This document shows, in pieces, positions 47,601-60,400 of a stretch of 64,000 nucleotides of DNA. The position numbers and the translations under genes are program-made. The notes beneath the pieces are model-generated. The model saw only the letters and a list, made by a program, of their open reading frames with translations, was not told the DNA's origin and searched no databases. Numbering within the stretch: position 1 is the stretch's first letter; every line of letters starts with the position of its first letter. The stretch is from Argyresthia goedartella. Taxonomy: Eukaryota > Arthropoda > Insecta > Lepidoptera > Argyresthiidae. The DNA is taken from NCBI GenBank assembly GCA_949825045.1, contig OX463810.1, forward strand, positions 39,938,201 through 40,002,200, given 5' to 3'.

Positions 47601-50600
47601 GTTTATCCACGGTTCCCGACTTCTAATATGATCACGCTTTTTCTTGGTTTTTGTGGATAATTGTATGGCTAATTGAAACGATTCTTTGATAAATTCAAAG
47701 ATATCCTTAGCTGTATTCATATTGGCTGAACGGTTCCAGTCAATATTGTTCAAATATTTTAATAACTTGTCACGATCTGATACTATCTGAGTACATTTAT
47801 CCTTTTCGTCACCCTGTATGTGAACCCTGCCGGGCGGAGGCGAGCCAACAAAGGTAGCTATCGTGACGCGGTGATCAGCCAGCACAGTATCAACTGCCGC
47901 TGTGTATGCATCTAACGTGTGACATCGAATAAAAATGTGGTCAATGCAAGATTTTGTTATCTTACCACGGCGCGTTTCAATACGGGTGTAGTCGGTGATG
48001 CCACACGTTAGACCACACACAGATAGCATGTCTATATAAGAATTTCTGTGAGAACTGTTTAACTTAAGATCGATGTTGATATCACCGATTAAAATAAGGC
48101 ACTTAGAATCTGTGAAGCACGAGAGTAAATGGTGTAGTTCATTATCAAAGATTATTTTATTTTTATGTGGTGGACGATAGATTATACAAACTGTTAGTAG
48201 TTCATTTGTGGGTGATTTAACAATGCCAGTGATGTTTTCAAAAGTGTGGGTTATTTTAGATTTTAGTGTGAATTTGAGATCATTACGAATGTACATGATT
48301 ATGCCACCTCCTTTTTGATGATTACGTAATCGCGTATGCATAGTATAGCCAGAGATTTGGAAAATATTTGAGATTTCATCTGAAATACCTGCCTCGGTAA
48401 CTGTTACTATATCTATATTATTTGGACAACTATCTATTATTTGAACAAGTTTGTTAAAGTTTTTCAACATCGATCTTATGTTTACATGAAGACATGATAG
48501 ACGAATGCATTTTTGAGGTAAGACTTGGAAAAAGTGGTTTATGTTTGAACAATTAAATAATTCAGTCATATTGGCGTTTTCTGCTATTGATGCGTTGAAT
48601 TTTAGGTATAGAACTTAGGATAGATAAATTGTGAAATAAGGATATTATTTGAGTAACATGTCAATGTCTTTCACTGAGAATATTGGGAAAGCTTTGGTGT
48701 CCTTATTTTTTCGTGCTAATATCTTTCCTTCTTTACACCACACATATTGAAAGGTCGGGCGTAGTTTTGTACCGGCTAGATAAAGCAGCGTCTTGGTGTT
48801 GTGAGATAATGCTTCCCTGATGTAGACACGGTCTGCTGATGACTCCGTTGAAGCGGACGAACCGAGGATGTTTCCCACCGTAGGTTCCTTACCTCTGCTA
48901 GAGTTCACCCACTGATCGCGGCTAGATTTCGAACGCATTTCGCAGAGGATTATTCCCGGTTTCTCTTTATGGGGTGCAGAGTGACGGGCAGTCATAACGT
49001 CGTTTGCGTTGACATCTAACTTTGACGCTACTGTCTTTATCAGTAAAGATACGTCTTCCTGTTCGGCCGTTTTCGGTAATCCAGCTATTTCCAGCGATGT
49101 TGATAGTTGTTGTTGTTCAAATGCATGCTGTCGCATCTATGTGGGGTCCCCACTGCAATTTGCTATCAATGGTTATTCCAAGAAACTGCGTATCATTTAC
49201 TAATTCTAACGTGCTGTTGTCTAAGACTAAACTGGTCTCAACTTGCCTGATATTTGGAAGTGAGAATTTGATACACTTGGTTTTACCAGCGTTTAACAAT
49301 AAATTATTAACTGTGAACTAATTCAAGGTTAAAGACAATACACCATTAACATCATCAAAATCTCCTTTTTGTCTTTTAATTTTGAAGACCATTTAAATAT
49401 CATCAGCAAACAAAACTATGTCAGTTAATTTTTCCATCATGAAAGGAAGATCGATAATATATTCCAGGAATAAGAGAGGGCCTTTTATGGAACCTTGTGG
49501 GATGCCAATTTTACAGCCGATCCATCAGGTTTAACGCCGTTAACTTCTGTCTTTTGAATTCTATTTGCTTAGGTACGATCTTAGTAGATCCAACGCTTTA
49601 TTTCTAACTCCGTAATGATTTAATTAAATTAATAGCAAATTATAATTAACACAATCAAACGCCTTCGACAGGTCGCAAAAAACTCCGATAGCATCCTGTG
49701 CGGCCTCACATGCAGAATAAATATGAGATATCCTGCATCCGTAGTCGATTTACCCCTAGTGAAACCGTATTGTCTGGCGTGGAGTTGTTTTGAACGGTTG
49801 AAGTGTGAGAGCATTTGATTGAGTATAATCTTTTCAAATATTTTACTTATTGTTGGAAGAACAGATATTGGTCTGAAATTTGAAGGATCACTCTTATCTC
49901 CCGACTTGAACAGAGGTATCAGTTTACTGTGTTTCATGAGGTCTGGGATAGCCCCATCGTCAACACATTTATTGAATATATAAGCTAAATGTGGGGCTAT
50001 AACTAGAATTACTGAACCAATGACTTTGACTGATATACCCCACAGGTCTTCCGTATTTTTTAAGTTAAGTAATTTAAACGTTTTGACAATGTCCTGGAAA
50101 TATACATGATGAAATTTTAAATATACCTTACTGACGCTAGGGTTATTTTTTAATAAAGTCTTTGCTTCATATGGAGATGAATTTAGACGATCTGTTGTGA
50201 GTAAGGGTACATTGGTGAAGAATGTTTCAAAAGCTCGAGCAAAATCAGCACTGGATTTAATAACATCATGACCTATCTTTAGGCAGAACTTTGCCAGTTT
50301 CACGGTTTATTATTTGCCAAACTGTTTTCTTTCTATTATTTGAATTTTGAATTTTTCTGTTAATGTGTAAAGTTTTTGCTGTTGGGGTATATCAACAAAA
50401 ATATTAACTTGTATTATTGATTCAATGGCTCCAAGTTGAGAGTACCATTGTATTGGGGAAAGACAAACTAAAACTAGTAGATGAAACTGTATTTCTCGGC
50501 ATCACTATTGATGCCAAACTACAGTGGGGTCCCCATACTGTAAAATTAGCACATAGACTTAGCTCCGCAGCATATGCAATTAGAAGAATCAGGGAATTGA

Positions 50601-53600
50601 CCGACGTTGCAACTACTAGGCTTGTATATTTTAGTTATTTCCATAGCATTATGTCCTACGGCATACTACTATGGGGACGGGCTGCTGACATTGAGACCAT
50701 TTTCATTTTGCAGAAGAGAGCGATCAGATTTATTTATAAGCTATGTAATAGAGAGTCTCTGAGAGATTTCTTCAAATAAACCAACATCCTAACAGTTGCA
50801 AGTCAATATATCTATGAAAACATAATGTATCTGAGGAAAAATATCAGTAGCTTTAAAACCATTGATAGCCGCCACAATGTGTAGAAATAAACATAAACTA
50901 CTCACAAAAGTGAGTAGTTCTTTTATGGGACACTGTATACGCTTCTTCAATAAAATTCCGCAAGAAATACAAAACTTAATTGAAGCTCGATTCAAAAAAT
51001 GTATAAAGCACACTTTATGCACTAAGGCCTACTACAAAATTAATTACTTTTTACAAGACACCGACATCTGGCATTAAACCAGTTTATTGCACCCTATATA
51101 TTATGTACTAATAATTCGGCATCTACTTAATGTTTTATTATGCTTGCTTGATTATGTTATGTTATGACGTTCATTAAGTCTCAATTTTTGTGCTATTTTC
51201 AATAAAAATGTTTTAACCGGACTGAACTGAACCATACTTGGTTATTATTTTTAATAAAGGAATTTATTCCGATGCAATGATAAATAGTAAACTGATTCCT
51301 ATATACAAGTCCCGCAATAAAAATGATCCGACTAACTACAAACCAATATCAACACTCCCCGCTCTAAATAAAATATTTGAAAAACTATCTTATCCCAGTT
51401 ATTGACCCATTTTAATATTAACGGACTGTTCTATAGAGAGCAATATGACTTAACTAAAGGGCGTTCTACAACAGACGAAGGGTTAAAGCTCTTAAAGCAT
51501 ATATTTTATGCTTGGGAGTAGTCACAAGATGCAATTGGTGTTTATACTACATTGGCCTTGCCAAAGCATTTGATTGCGTTAGTCACGAAACATTAATTTG
51601 TAAATTACAGCATTTCGGGGTTCAGGGGAAAGCTCTCGATATTTTATTTTCTTATCCTAGTTATAGAAACCAGATAGTTGACGTGAATGGAGAGAGGTCT
51701 TCTGGATCTCTCATCTCAATGTTCAATATCTGGCCTATTTTTCGATTTTGGGTGTATATTAACGATCTTGCCCTTTTTTAAATGTGATAATGTATTGTTT
51801 GCTGATGATACTTCACTTATTTTTAAGATTGATGGAACCCAGAACGATTGTGAAGATGCTTACAATCAATAATTTAGTGTTAGAATAAAATATAAAAAAT
51901 TGTGTAAAATTCTTGCTATCCAATGTCAGAGGGGATCACACTTTAAATATTTTGATGAATAACGAGCCTTTAGACCTGGTACAGTCCATTATAAAATCTT
52001 GGGTATTAATTTAGATTCAAAACTGCAGTGGGGTCCTCACACATCGTCTATATCTGAAAGATTGAGCTCTGCAGCTGTTGCTGTACGAAAAACTAGACAG
52101 TTTACTTACTGCAAAATTATTATATTTCGGTTACTTTCACAGAATTATGTTATGTGGCATTCTGTTCTGTCCAATAGCTATTTGTGCTACGGAACAGAGC
52201 AATTATTTTCATATATATTATGAAATCCCGCGATTCTCTCCGGGAACGATTTAAGGAGATCAATATTATTATAGTGGCTTATCAATACATTATATGAAAA
52301 CTTATTGTACGTTCGGAAAAATATTAACCTTTGTTAAAAATTGCGATGTTCTGACGATGACTAGAAATAATGTGGGTTATGTTCATTTACGCTGTATTTA
52401 AGTTCTTCTTCTTTGGCGTAGCACTCTTGACAGAGTGGTCGTGCTCGTCATTTCGGGCGGATGACCTGCCTCACAATTCGTCGCCATTCTTCTCTGAGGG
52501 CTGCATTTTTGGTGCATTGGTAGTGGGGGTCATTGCTACCTTGATTTGGTCCGTCCATCTCATTGGCGATCTGCCACGCATTCGGGTGCCCTCTACTCTG
52601 CCCTGTACCACCAGTCGCTCGATGGAAATACGGTATCCTTGACGTACTCCCGCGCTAGGGTGGAAGTGGCTTGAAAGCGTGTGTTGATGTACCCATCACC
52701 AGTAGAGCCTTTGAAAAATCAACAAAGGAAATATAAGTGGGCTTGTTAAATTCTCTGGCTTTCTCGATGATCTGACGCACTGTCAGGATTTGCTCCCGGG
52801 TTCCTTTACCTTTACCTTTCACAAAGCCAGCATGTTCGGGTGCAATCTCTTTGGATAAGAAGGTCTTAAGGCGCTCGTTGAGAATGTGCAGTAAGATCTT
52901 GCTTGCGTGTGATATTAGGGCAATGAATACTCATACGAGCATGAGGGGAGTTACTACACGTTTTCGTATTTGTCGCATGGTAAGGGAGGCTCCAGTAGTA
53001 TATTTTTCATAGCCTGGTAATAAAATTAAGGTACAAAAGTGCTATGTGAGGTGACTCATAACATCTTATTAGTTTTAACGTATAATCCAAGTACGTTACC
53101 AAGAAACCAGAGTTTATGGTGTTCACAAAAATATTTTCGCTTGTGGCGGCGGGGGTGATGGCTGGTGCACAACTCATAATCGTGAACGGGTGCTGCTTGT
53201 GGGGACTGGTCCAGTCTGGTTTCTCATAAGTTATCATTACAGCTTTTGTTTGTTCTTATTTATTTCTTTAATAAAATTGTTGTTTTGAGATATCTTAGTG
53301 GCACTTAAATAAGAGGTTATAATATTGTCATTGGAAACAAAATTAAGACGAAAATTTAAAAAATTACCACCCCGAGTGTTTTGGTGCTTTCTTCTCTGAC
53401 GGGCGTATTTCCGAAACACTGGTAGAGTTAATGTTGTTTCCTTATCCTGTGCAAGATTCACCCATGAATCACAACTTGAAAGGGAAATTACCTTTTTGAA
53501 ACTCAATGTCATCTCAATCATCATCAATAATCAGTTAGCCATGAGTGGATCATAGTTTACTTATTTTTTATTTTTCCATGAACATGAGACGTTGACGTTG

Positions 53601-54366
53601 AGTTTGAGTTTAAAAAGCCATATTTCTTTATTTCTGTAGATACTTAATAGACGTTATTTTTGCCTCTTCTCTACGTTGGACCACTGTGGGAGAGGGAACG
53701 GACAGATTTTTAAATCTCTTTTAAAAACTAGTTAGAAAATTACATTCAATGGTATTTAATCGCACATCAAAATACTGATTTGCACTGAGGATCAGAAAAA
53801 ACACTTTTTATGTTTTAAATATTTTATGTGTACTCAAGTTTATGTTTTAAGTATTTTTTGTTGTTCTTGCATGTTCAACCTAACACGAAGGATGAACGGG
53901 GCTTCGCTTCGCTCACCCCCTTTACCCTTCACCTAAGCTACCGCAGTATTTTAAAATACAAAATACAAAAATGTTTATTGTTTAACAAGGAAAATAATTT
54001 ACATTGTTTAGGCTGAAGCCTTCTTTTAAGTAAAAGTACCTGTACCAGAAGACTTCGCTCTCTCATTCCAAGTCATCTAGTTGAGTTAAACAATTTATAA
54101 TATAATGACAAATAAAGATGTGAAAACATTAATCATACGTTTGTGTGTGATACAACTTTATTTACTCAGCCAAAATTCAAATCGAAGTAGTTTACAATAG
54201 TGTTATCAATAGTTCTGGCTTATTTTGGGATTGAAATATCGTCCGTAAGTATGTAAGTGTCGATGTGAGTGTGAAATGTGTGTGTGAGGAGGTGTGTGTT
54301 TGAGGGTGTGTGCGTGTCTGTGTGTGTAGTGAGTGTGTGTAGGGTGTATGTGTTGTGTGCAAGATG

Positions 54367-54413
<47 letters not shown>

Positions 54414-57400
54414 TGCGTTATCAACCAGTTTATGATTAGTTTATTTTATTATTTAAGTATTTAGCTGTGAACATATTTAGCTTTTTGTAAATATTATATG
54501 GAAATACTATGGTGTAAGTGTTTTAGTTTGTTTATTTAGTTTCACATTATTTTCAATAAAAGTTTCGATTTCATTATATGATTTATTCATTAGCCAGCTT
54601 GTTACTGCTGTCTTACAGTCATAAAGGGTCTTATCATGAATTTTAATATATCTATTTGCCTGATTATACAGGATTGAAGATTTTTGACCTGATATTTGCT
54701 ATGCAAATCAGTATTTTTGATGTGCAGGTTAATATTTCCCATTATTAATTATAGAAATATGAAATAAGAAAATGTGTTCTGCGTTAGGTCTGAAATATGT
54801 TATTTGAATTTCATATGATATGACCTTCTATAGATATGCAAATGATGAAGTATTTACGCAACTTAATTACATGCTGAAAGAATTGCTAACCTTTTCGAGA
54901 TTAAGCTGGGGCGCAACTAGTCTGTGACTATTTCTTAGTTTAACATTACAGCTCTCGCTAATTTTGAAGACAATATAATGTATGTTGCGTACACAAATTA
55001 TATTTTCAAAAATAAATTGACTAGCTACAGTTAGTACATATGTCAATTTCGTTAAAAACGTTTTCTTATGGCGTATTAGTGAACTATATTATAAATTACT
55101 CGAATAGCTCTTTTCTGTGATAAAAAAATATTTACCATAGGACATGATACCATAAGAAATAAGAATAGAAATAAGAAATTTATTTGGAAAGATAGGGGAG
55201 GGGTGAAAAGGTTCATATATCATTATATAAATAGAACGCCTTACTCAGCTATTAAATTGTAGCATGCAAATTTTTGAGGTTTATAGTCATTAAAACATAA
55301 AGAACAACAAAAGCCAAGGCCGGTTTCACCTACTTTTAAAGTTAAGAAATTCTTCAACAGAGTAATAACAGTTTTGCAGAAGCCAATGGAATAATTTACG
55401 TTTAAAAGTATTGAACGGCAACGTTTTTATGTCATCCGGTATTTTGTTACAAAAAGTTACACAGATTGCTGAACAGTTTTTTAAATACAGTGATGTTCTT
55501 GGCGTGTGATTAATACGAATGTAGAGACAGAGTAGTAAGTAGTAGGAGTAGGACATGACACTATGAAGATAACTAAAATAGATTAGCCTAGCTGTAGCCA
55601 CATCCGTGTTTTGTCTGAAGATTCTATCAGCGTTAGCTGCAGACCTTAAGCTACCAGCTAATTTATCTATGTGGGGTTCCCACTGTAATTTGTAACTATC
55701 AGTGGCTATTCCAAGAAATCTCGTACTATTTTCCAATACATTTCCAATGTCATTGCCTAAAACTAAACTGGTCCCAACTTGCCTGGCATTTTGAAGTGAG
55801 AATTTTATAATTGGTTTCGCCAGCTTGTAACTACAAATAATTAACTGTGAACCAATTCAAGGTTAAAATCAATACATCATTAACATCATCAAAATTTTCT
55901 TTTTGTCTTTCAATTGGTAATGATTTGATTTCACAGGTGGAGCGTATCATGATCAACACAATCAAATAAATACTTTCGACAGATCGCAAAAATACCGAAA
56001 GAATCCTGCATCTGTATTTGATTTACCCCAAATCAACCCGTATTGTTTGGCGTGGAGTTGTTTTATAATGTTAAAGTGTGAAAGCATTTGATTGAGTATA
56101 ATATTTTCAAATATTTTTCTTTGTGTTGGAAGTGCAGATTATTAATTAGTTTGAAATCTGAAGGATCACCCTTGTCTCCCGAAGTGAACAGAGGTATCAG
56201 TTTACTATGTTTCATGAGGCCTGAAAAATCTCCATTGTCAACAAATTTATTGAATATATATGCTAAGTGGTGGGCTCTAACCAGATTACTGGACCAATAA
56301 CTTTGACTGGTACACCCCACAGTTCTTCAGTATTTTTTAAGTATTCAGATTTATTATTAAGTAACACATTTATTGAATATACATAGTCAGGTCATAAGTT
56401 CTGTCACATGTGCAATATGAAATAATTTAATCATGTTTATTATTTATGTAAACATTTATATAGTAAAATTAACTTAATAAAACATAGATTCTTATGGTAA
56501 TAAAGTTTATTCAAAATGACCCCCGCGATTTTGAATACAGGCCTTTATTCCGCGCGGCCAATCGTCTATCGCAGCACGAACGAGGTCCATGTCAATATCG
56601 GCGGCTGCCTTAATCAAGGATGCCTGGAGTGACTCCAAATCAGGATAAGGCTTTGAACAGGCCTTTTCCTCCAAGTGCTGCCATTTCTTGTAATCTAACG
56701 GACTCAAATCTGGACTGGAGGAGGGCCAGTCTTCGTGCCGAATGAAGTCGATTTCACGCGCCGCCAGCCAGTCTTGTGTGCTTTTCGCTCTATGAGCTGG
56801 CGCAGAATCTTGTTGGAATACCCAGTGCCTGTTATTAAACATGGTATGAGAAACAGGTTCCACAAGGTTCTTGAGGACTGTATTTTCATACACAACTGCA
56901 TTCGTTTTTACGCCTTTCTCACAAAAATGTACCTCAGTTAAGCCCCAATAAGAGACTCCCAACCAAACCATGAGCGAGGATGGAAAATGACCTCGTTGGA
57001 CACGCGGAATACGGTTGCTCTCTTCTTCACTGCTGAGTGCGTACACCTTATCATTTTGTTTGTTGTACCTCTCTTCCACGGTGAAAATTTTTTCTTCCGA
57101 AAAAAGAATTTCCCGATGCTTTTTTCCCGCGTACCGCTTTAACAAAGCGCGGCATCTCTTCAGTCTCAGGTCCATTAAACGGGCGTCCAAACGATGTCCT
57201 GTTTTTCTTCGATATGCCCTAAGCCCTAAGTCTTCATTTAACACCCTTTTCACCGTGGTCCTGATTAACCCCATGTGTAGGGCCAACAGTTTCTGCTTAC
57301 GTATGGGATTTCTTTGAATTCGCGCCTTCACAGCTTTTATCACTGCTGGAGTCCTAACAGAGCGAGGGCGACCACTTCTTGACCTGTCATCTACACTAGA

Positions 57401-60400
57401 GTCTTCATTGTATCGTTTTATGGTACGATAAACGAATCTTTTGGTTATATTCAAATTTTTCAGTAAGTCGAAAATCTGAATTGGCGCGTAACCGCAACGA
57501 TGCAATGCAATAACTGCGACACAGTCTTCTTTAAGTGTCCACTCCATATTTAAAAATGAGGAAAATTCTAAAAAGTACATATTTTTATTTTCATGAAAAA
57601 TTCGAAATTCGAATTCAATAAACTTTTTTGTGGCCAGCGTTCTAAATTCAATTTTTTTTATTGTGTGACAGAACTTATGACCTGACTGTGTATAGGGTTG
57701 GATTTTAAACCGATATAGCTTTTTTTTGAATAAAATGATATGCTTAATGGATAGCTGGCACTCGCTTTTCATACCAAAGTGCTTTTCTTTTTGCGCGGAA
57801 ATGCATAGTTTTTCTGGAAATCCACATTGAAGATTGGTGAACGAAACGCATTTTACTACGAAAATCGGCGAAACGAAACGCAAAAGTACCATTCACAGAC
57901 AAAAATAGTACAATTCACAGACAAAATTATGACGTTTTGTCTGTGGTATTGACATTAATGTTCGTCTGTGGTCGAAAAATGATGCATCTTCATTCCGTTT
58001 CTCTCGTAGCTACGCGAATGTACTTTTCCGTGTTATTTCTGTTATTTACGACGACTTTTGTGTAAATACTAAAGATAGGTTGTGTTAGGTCACAACGTTA
58101 TGAACGACCCGGAGCCGAGTGAAGCGGAGCGGAGCGAGGCGACCCAATCTAGTTTCACTAAACCGAAATGTTTGTTTTAGGTCACTTTCTGTGTAAATAC
58201 TAAGGATAGGTCTATAAAATTGAATAGATTGGTGTCATAAATATGGTGTTTTTCTTCATTTTCCTATCAAATCAGATGAAACTAACCTCAAAACTTAAAA
58301 AAATCATATCTCAAAAAGTATACATTTCCGCACTTTAAAAACTATATGGGGGGGTAGGGGGACAACTTATCTTACAAACTTTACTTAATTCTGTTCGAAT
58401 AATGTTGAAGAAGTCTAAATAATTATTTTTGGGGTCCTATTCATTAAATTCGGGTGATGGAAAATTTATATCTAAGTTTTTCGCATAAGTTTCTATTTTC
58501 TTTTTAACATTTTAAAATTTACATATAGACAGGCATATACATTGCTTCTGGTCTCACATTAGGTTACCCTGTGTCGTAGGAACCAGAAATAGCGATATCA
58601 CACACATATACCTATACACATCCAAAACATGGGGGTTTTTTTTTACCCCCAGCCGGAGATCGATCCCGTGACCTTTCGCATGGTTGGCAGAACCACAACA
58701 GCTGCGCCACAGAGCTATTCTTTGGATGTAATAGACTTATAAATTGATGGATAAGTCTTATCCTTAGTATCAATTGGGAATGAAACTATCACAGCAGTTT
58801 CATTCCCATTCATTCAGAAGTTAGCAGTCATTTACATTTTTATACAAACACAAAAAACGTGATGTAAGCAAGTTTAGCTTGTAAGAGAATTTCTAGTTGG
58901 CTCTAAAAATCGATGAAATAAATGCAAGGATTTAATTAATTTTATTTTCATTTCATTGTTGTCCACAAAAAATCTACATCAGGATCGCCAAATACAGTTA
59001 ACTTTTTTTTGTTATTACATAGTTTAGTCAGGGCTTCCTCCATCATTTTCTCAAATATTTCGAAATTATCAGGGCCTTTTTCATTTTTGGGAGGTGTGTA
59101 GACACACACAAAAATATGACTATCTAACTCAACACAGGATAGCTCTATGTGTCTTTCTACAGTAAGTGCAAGAATATCCTTTCGTCGTTTTACGTTAATA
59201 TTTTTACTACGATTAAAGAACTACCTCTATCAGCAGTATTTCTATTGTACAAGTGGGTTAAGAAGTATAGGATAAGAAGAGAAAGAAAAAGAAGAATAAT
59301 AATGTTACCCAAATTGCAGCTCTTGCGGCTCGATGATTTCTATAGAGAAGTTATTCCTTTCAGCAAGCATTTTCAGAATTCTTATTTCTACCCCGTCCCA
59401 TACAACTCTCGGGTTCCCACCATCAAGATCGCTTTGAATCCTGTAACACAATCAATATTCTAGGGAGGTAGTTTAAACACAAAAAGGTTACGTGTCGCCA
59501 TTGAATAAAGAAATAAATAAATGAAGCCTGTTTTTAGACCTCACCGAGAAGGCGGATTCTTGAATTCGCTTAAGCCACGATACTTCACCAGCCTGCCTCA
59601 AAAAATTAAGACAGTTAAAAATTGTTCACGGATCGCGGTGTTACTATGAATGTAATTTTTTTAAGATGATATTAGTTATTTGTAACAATTTGAGTCTACC
59701 TAGTAAAAAATAAAATAGGATTAAAATATCACCTTCTTACAACAAAGGGGGGTTGGTTCGCAGCGGCAACCACAAATCTGTGCCCTGCATACCCATGGGT
59801 CATCTTCGGAGGGAACAGGTCAATCTCCCTGGAGAACTTACTATGCGTCCAGGAGTTGAGAACCACTGGCATACTAGCTCCTAGCCCGTCTATGTACAGC
59901 TTGTGGGTATATAAAATGTAGGGTGCTTCCTAGAGGGGGAAATATGGTGTTCATTAGTCAAAAAGAGCTAAATATGTGTGATAGTTTATGCTAAGCGTAT
60001 ATAAGCGTCTATAAAGTAAGCTAAGAATTTTAAATTTCAATTTAAACATATAAAAGCATGCTCTGTAAACATAGCAGCAACACGCTCATGAAAATGTCTG
60101 GCACCCTAAGGTATTTGTGTTTTCTAGTGGTAGAAAATAGTTGACTAAGAAATAACTAAGTATCGTTGTTACATCTATATGGCACTACATAGCAGCAGAT
60201 GATACTTACAATATCCTCATTATTATCTTTTACGCTCTGTCCAATGACCAATAGATTGACAAACTTTTGAGACAACCGGGACCCAAGGAACTCCTGAATG
60301 GCCCACTGAGATGTTCTAGCCACTATCACAACTTTGCTTGTCGCCTGCATACCAATAACCTTACTGCAAGTCTTCAGATCCACGAGAAATATTATGAAGT

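Larger units (their letters stand above)
45429..49134 (-). mobile_element. LINE B (Jockey-like), inserted into LINE A
   Basis: A 3.7-kb element with truncated ORF1 (49134-48645), ORF2 (48569-45639) and an A-rich 3' tail (45429-45465). The bases ATCT occur at both junctions (45425-45428 and 49135-49138). Its RT sequence differs clearly from the surrounding LINE family, so it is a separate lineage. It is close to intact: one internal stop in ORF2. Confidence 0.88.
53591..56379 (-). mobile_element. LINE E, second copy of the LINE A family, heavily interrupted
   Basis: The 3' UTR at 53600-53740 matches that of LINE A (44782-44900: CCACTGTGGGAGA, AAATCTCTTTTAAAA). 3' UTR and coding remnants resume at about 54940-55150 and 55549-56340: 'FLGIATDSYKLQWEPHIDKL' and 'YFSYLHSVMSY', then 'KHSKLIPLFTSGDKGDPSDF'. 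The copy is cut by LINE F, LINE G and, at its 5' side, mariner copy 2. Confidence 0.7.
43608..59308 (-). other. Ir21a intron 3 (15.7 kb), packed with transposons
   Basis: Exon 3 ends with the split Gly codon GG|C that exon 4 completes, so no coding exon seems to be missing. The contents are listed separately: a foldback element, LINE A with LINE B inside it, LINE D, LINE H, an RTE relic, LINE E with LINE F, LINE G, mariner copy 2, a SINE and an endonuclease relic. Confidence 0.85.

Noticed and set aside
48645..49136. Complete LINE B ORF1 starting at 49136
   Set aside because: The ATG lies on the junction and is formed partly from LINE A sequence; the N-terminal half of ORF1 is missing.
49135..51235. 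Single LINE with 5' inversion by twin priming
   Set aside because: LINE A (-) and LINE D (+) both cover the RT C-terminus, so they overlap in content and must be two insertions.
54206..54424. ORF of repeated His-Thr residues
   Set aside because: Translation of the (CA)n microsatellite.
59733..59741. Ir21a exon 2 donor at GTAAGA (59741)
   Set aside because: Fits the donor consensus better, but leads to a stop in exon 3; the GTGATA donor at 59732 keeps the frame.
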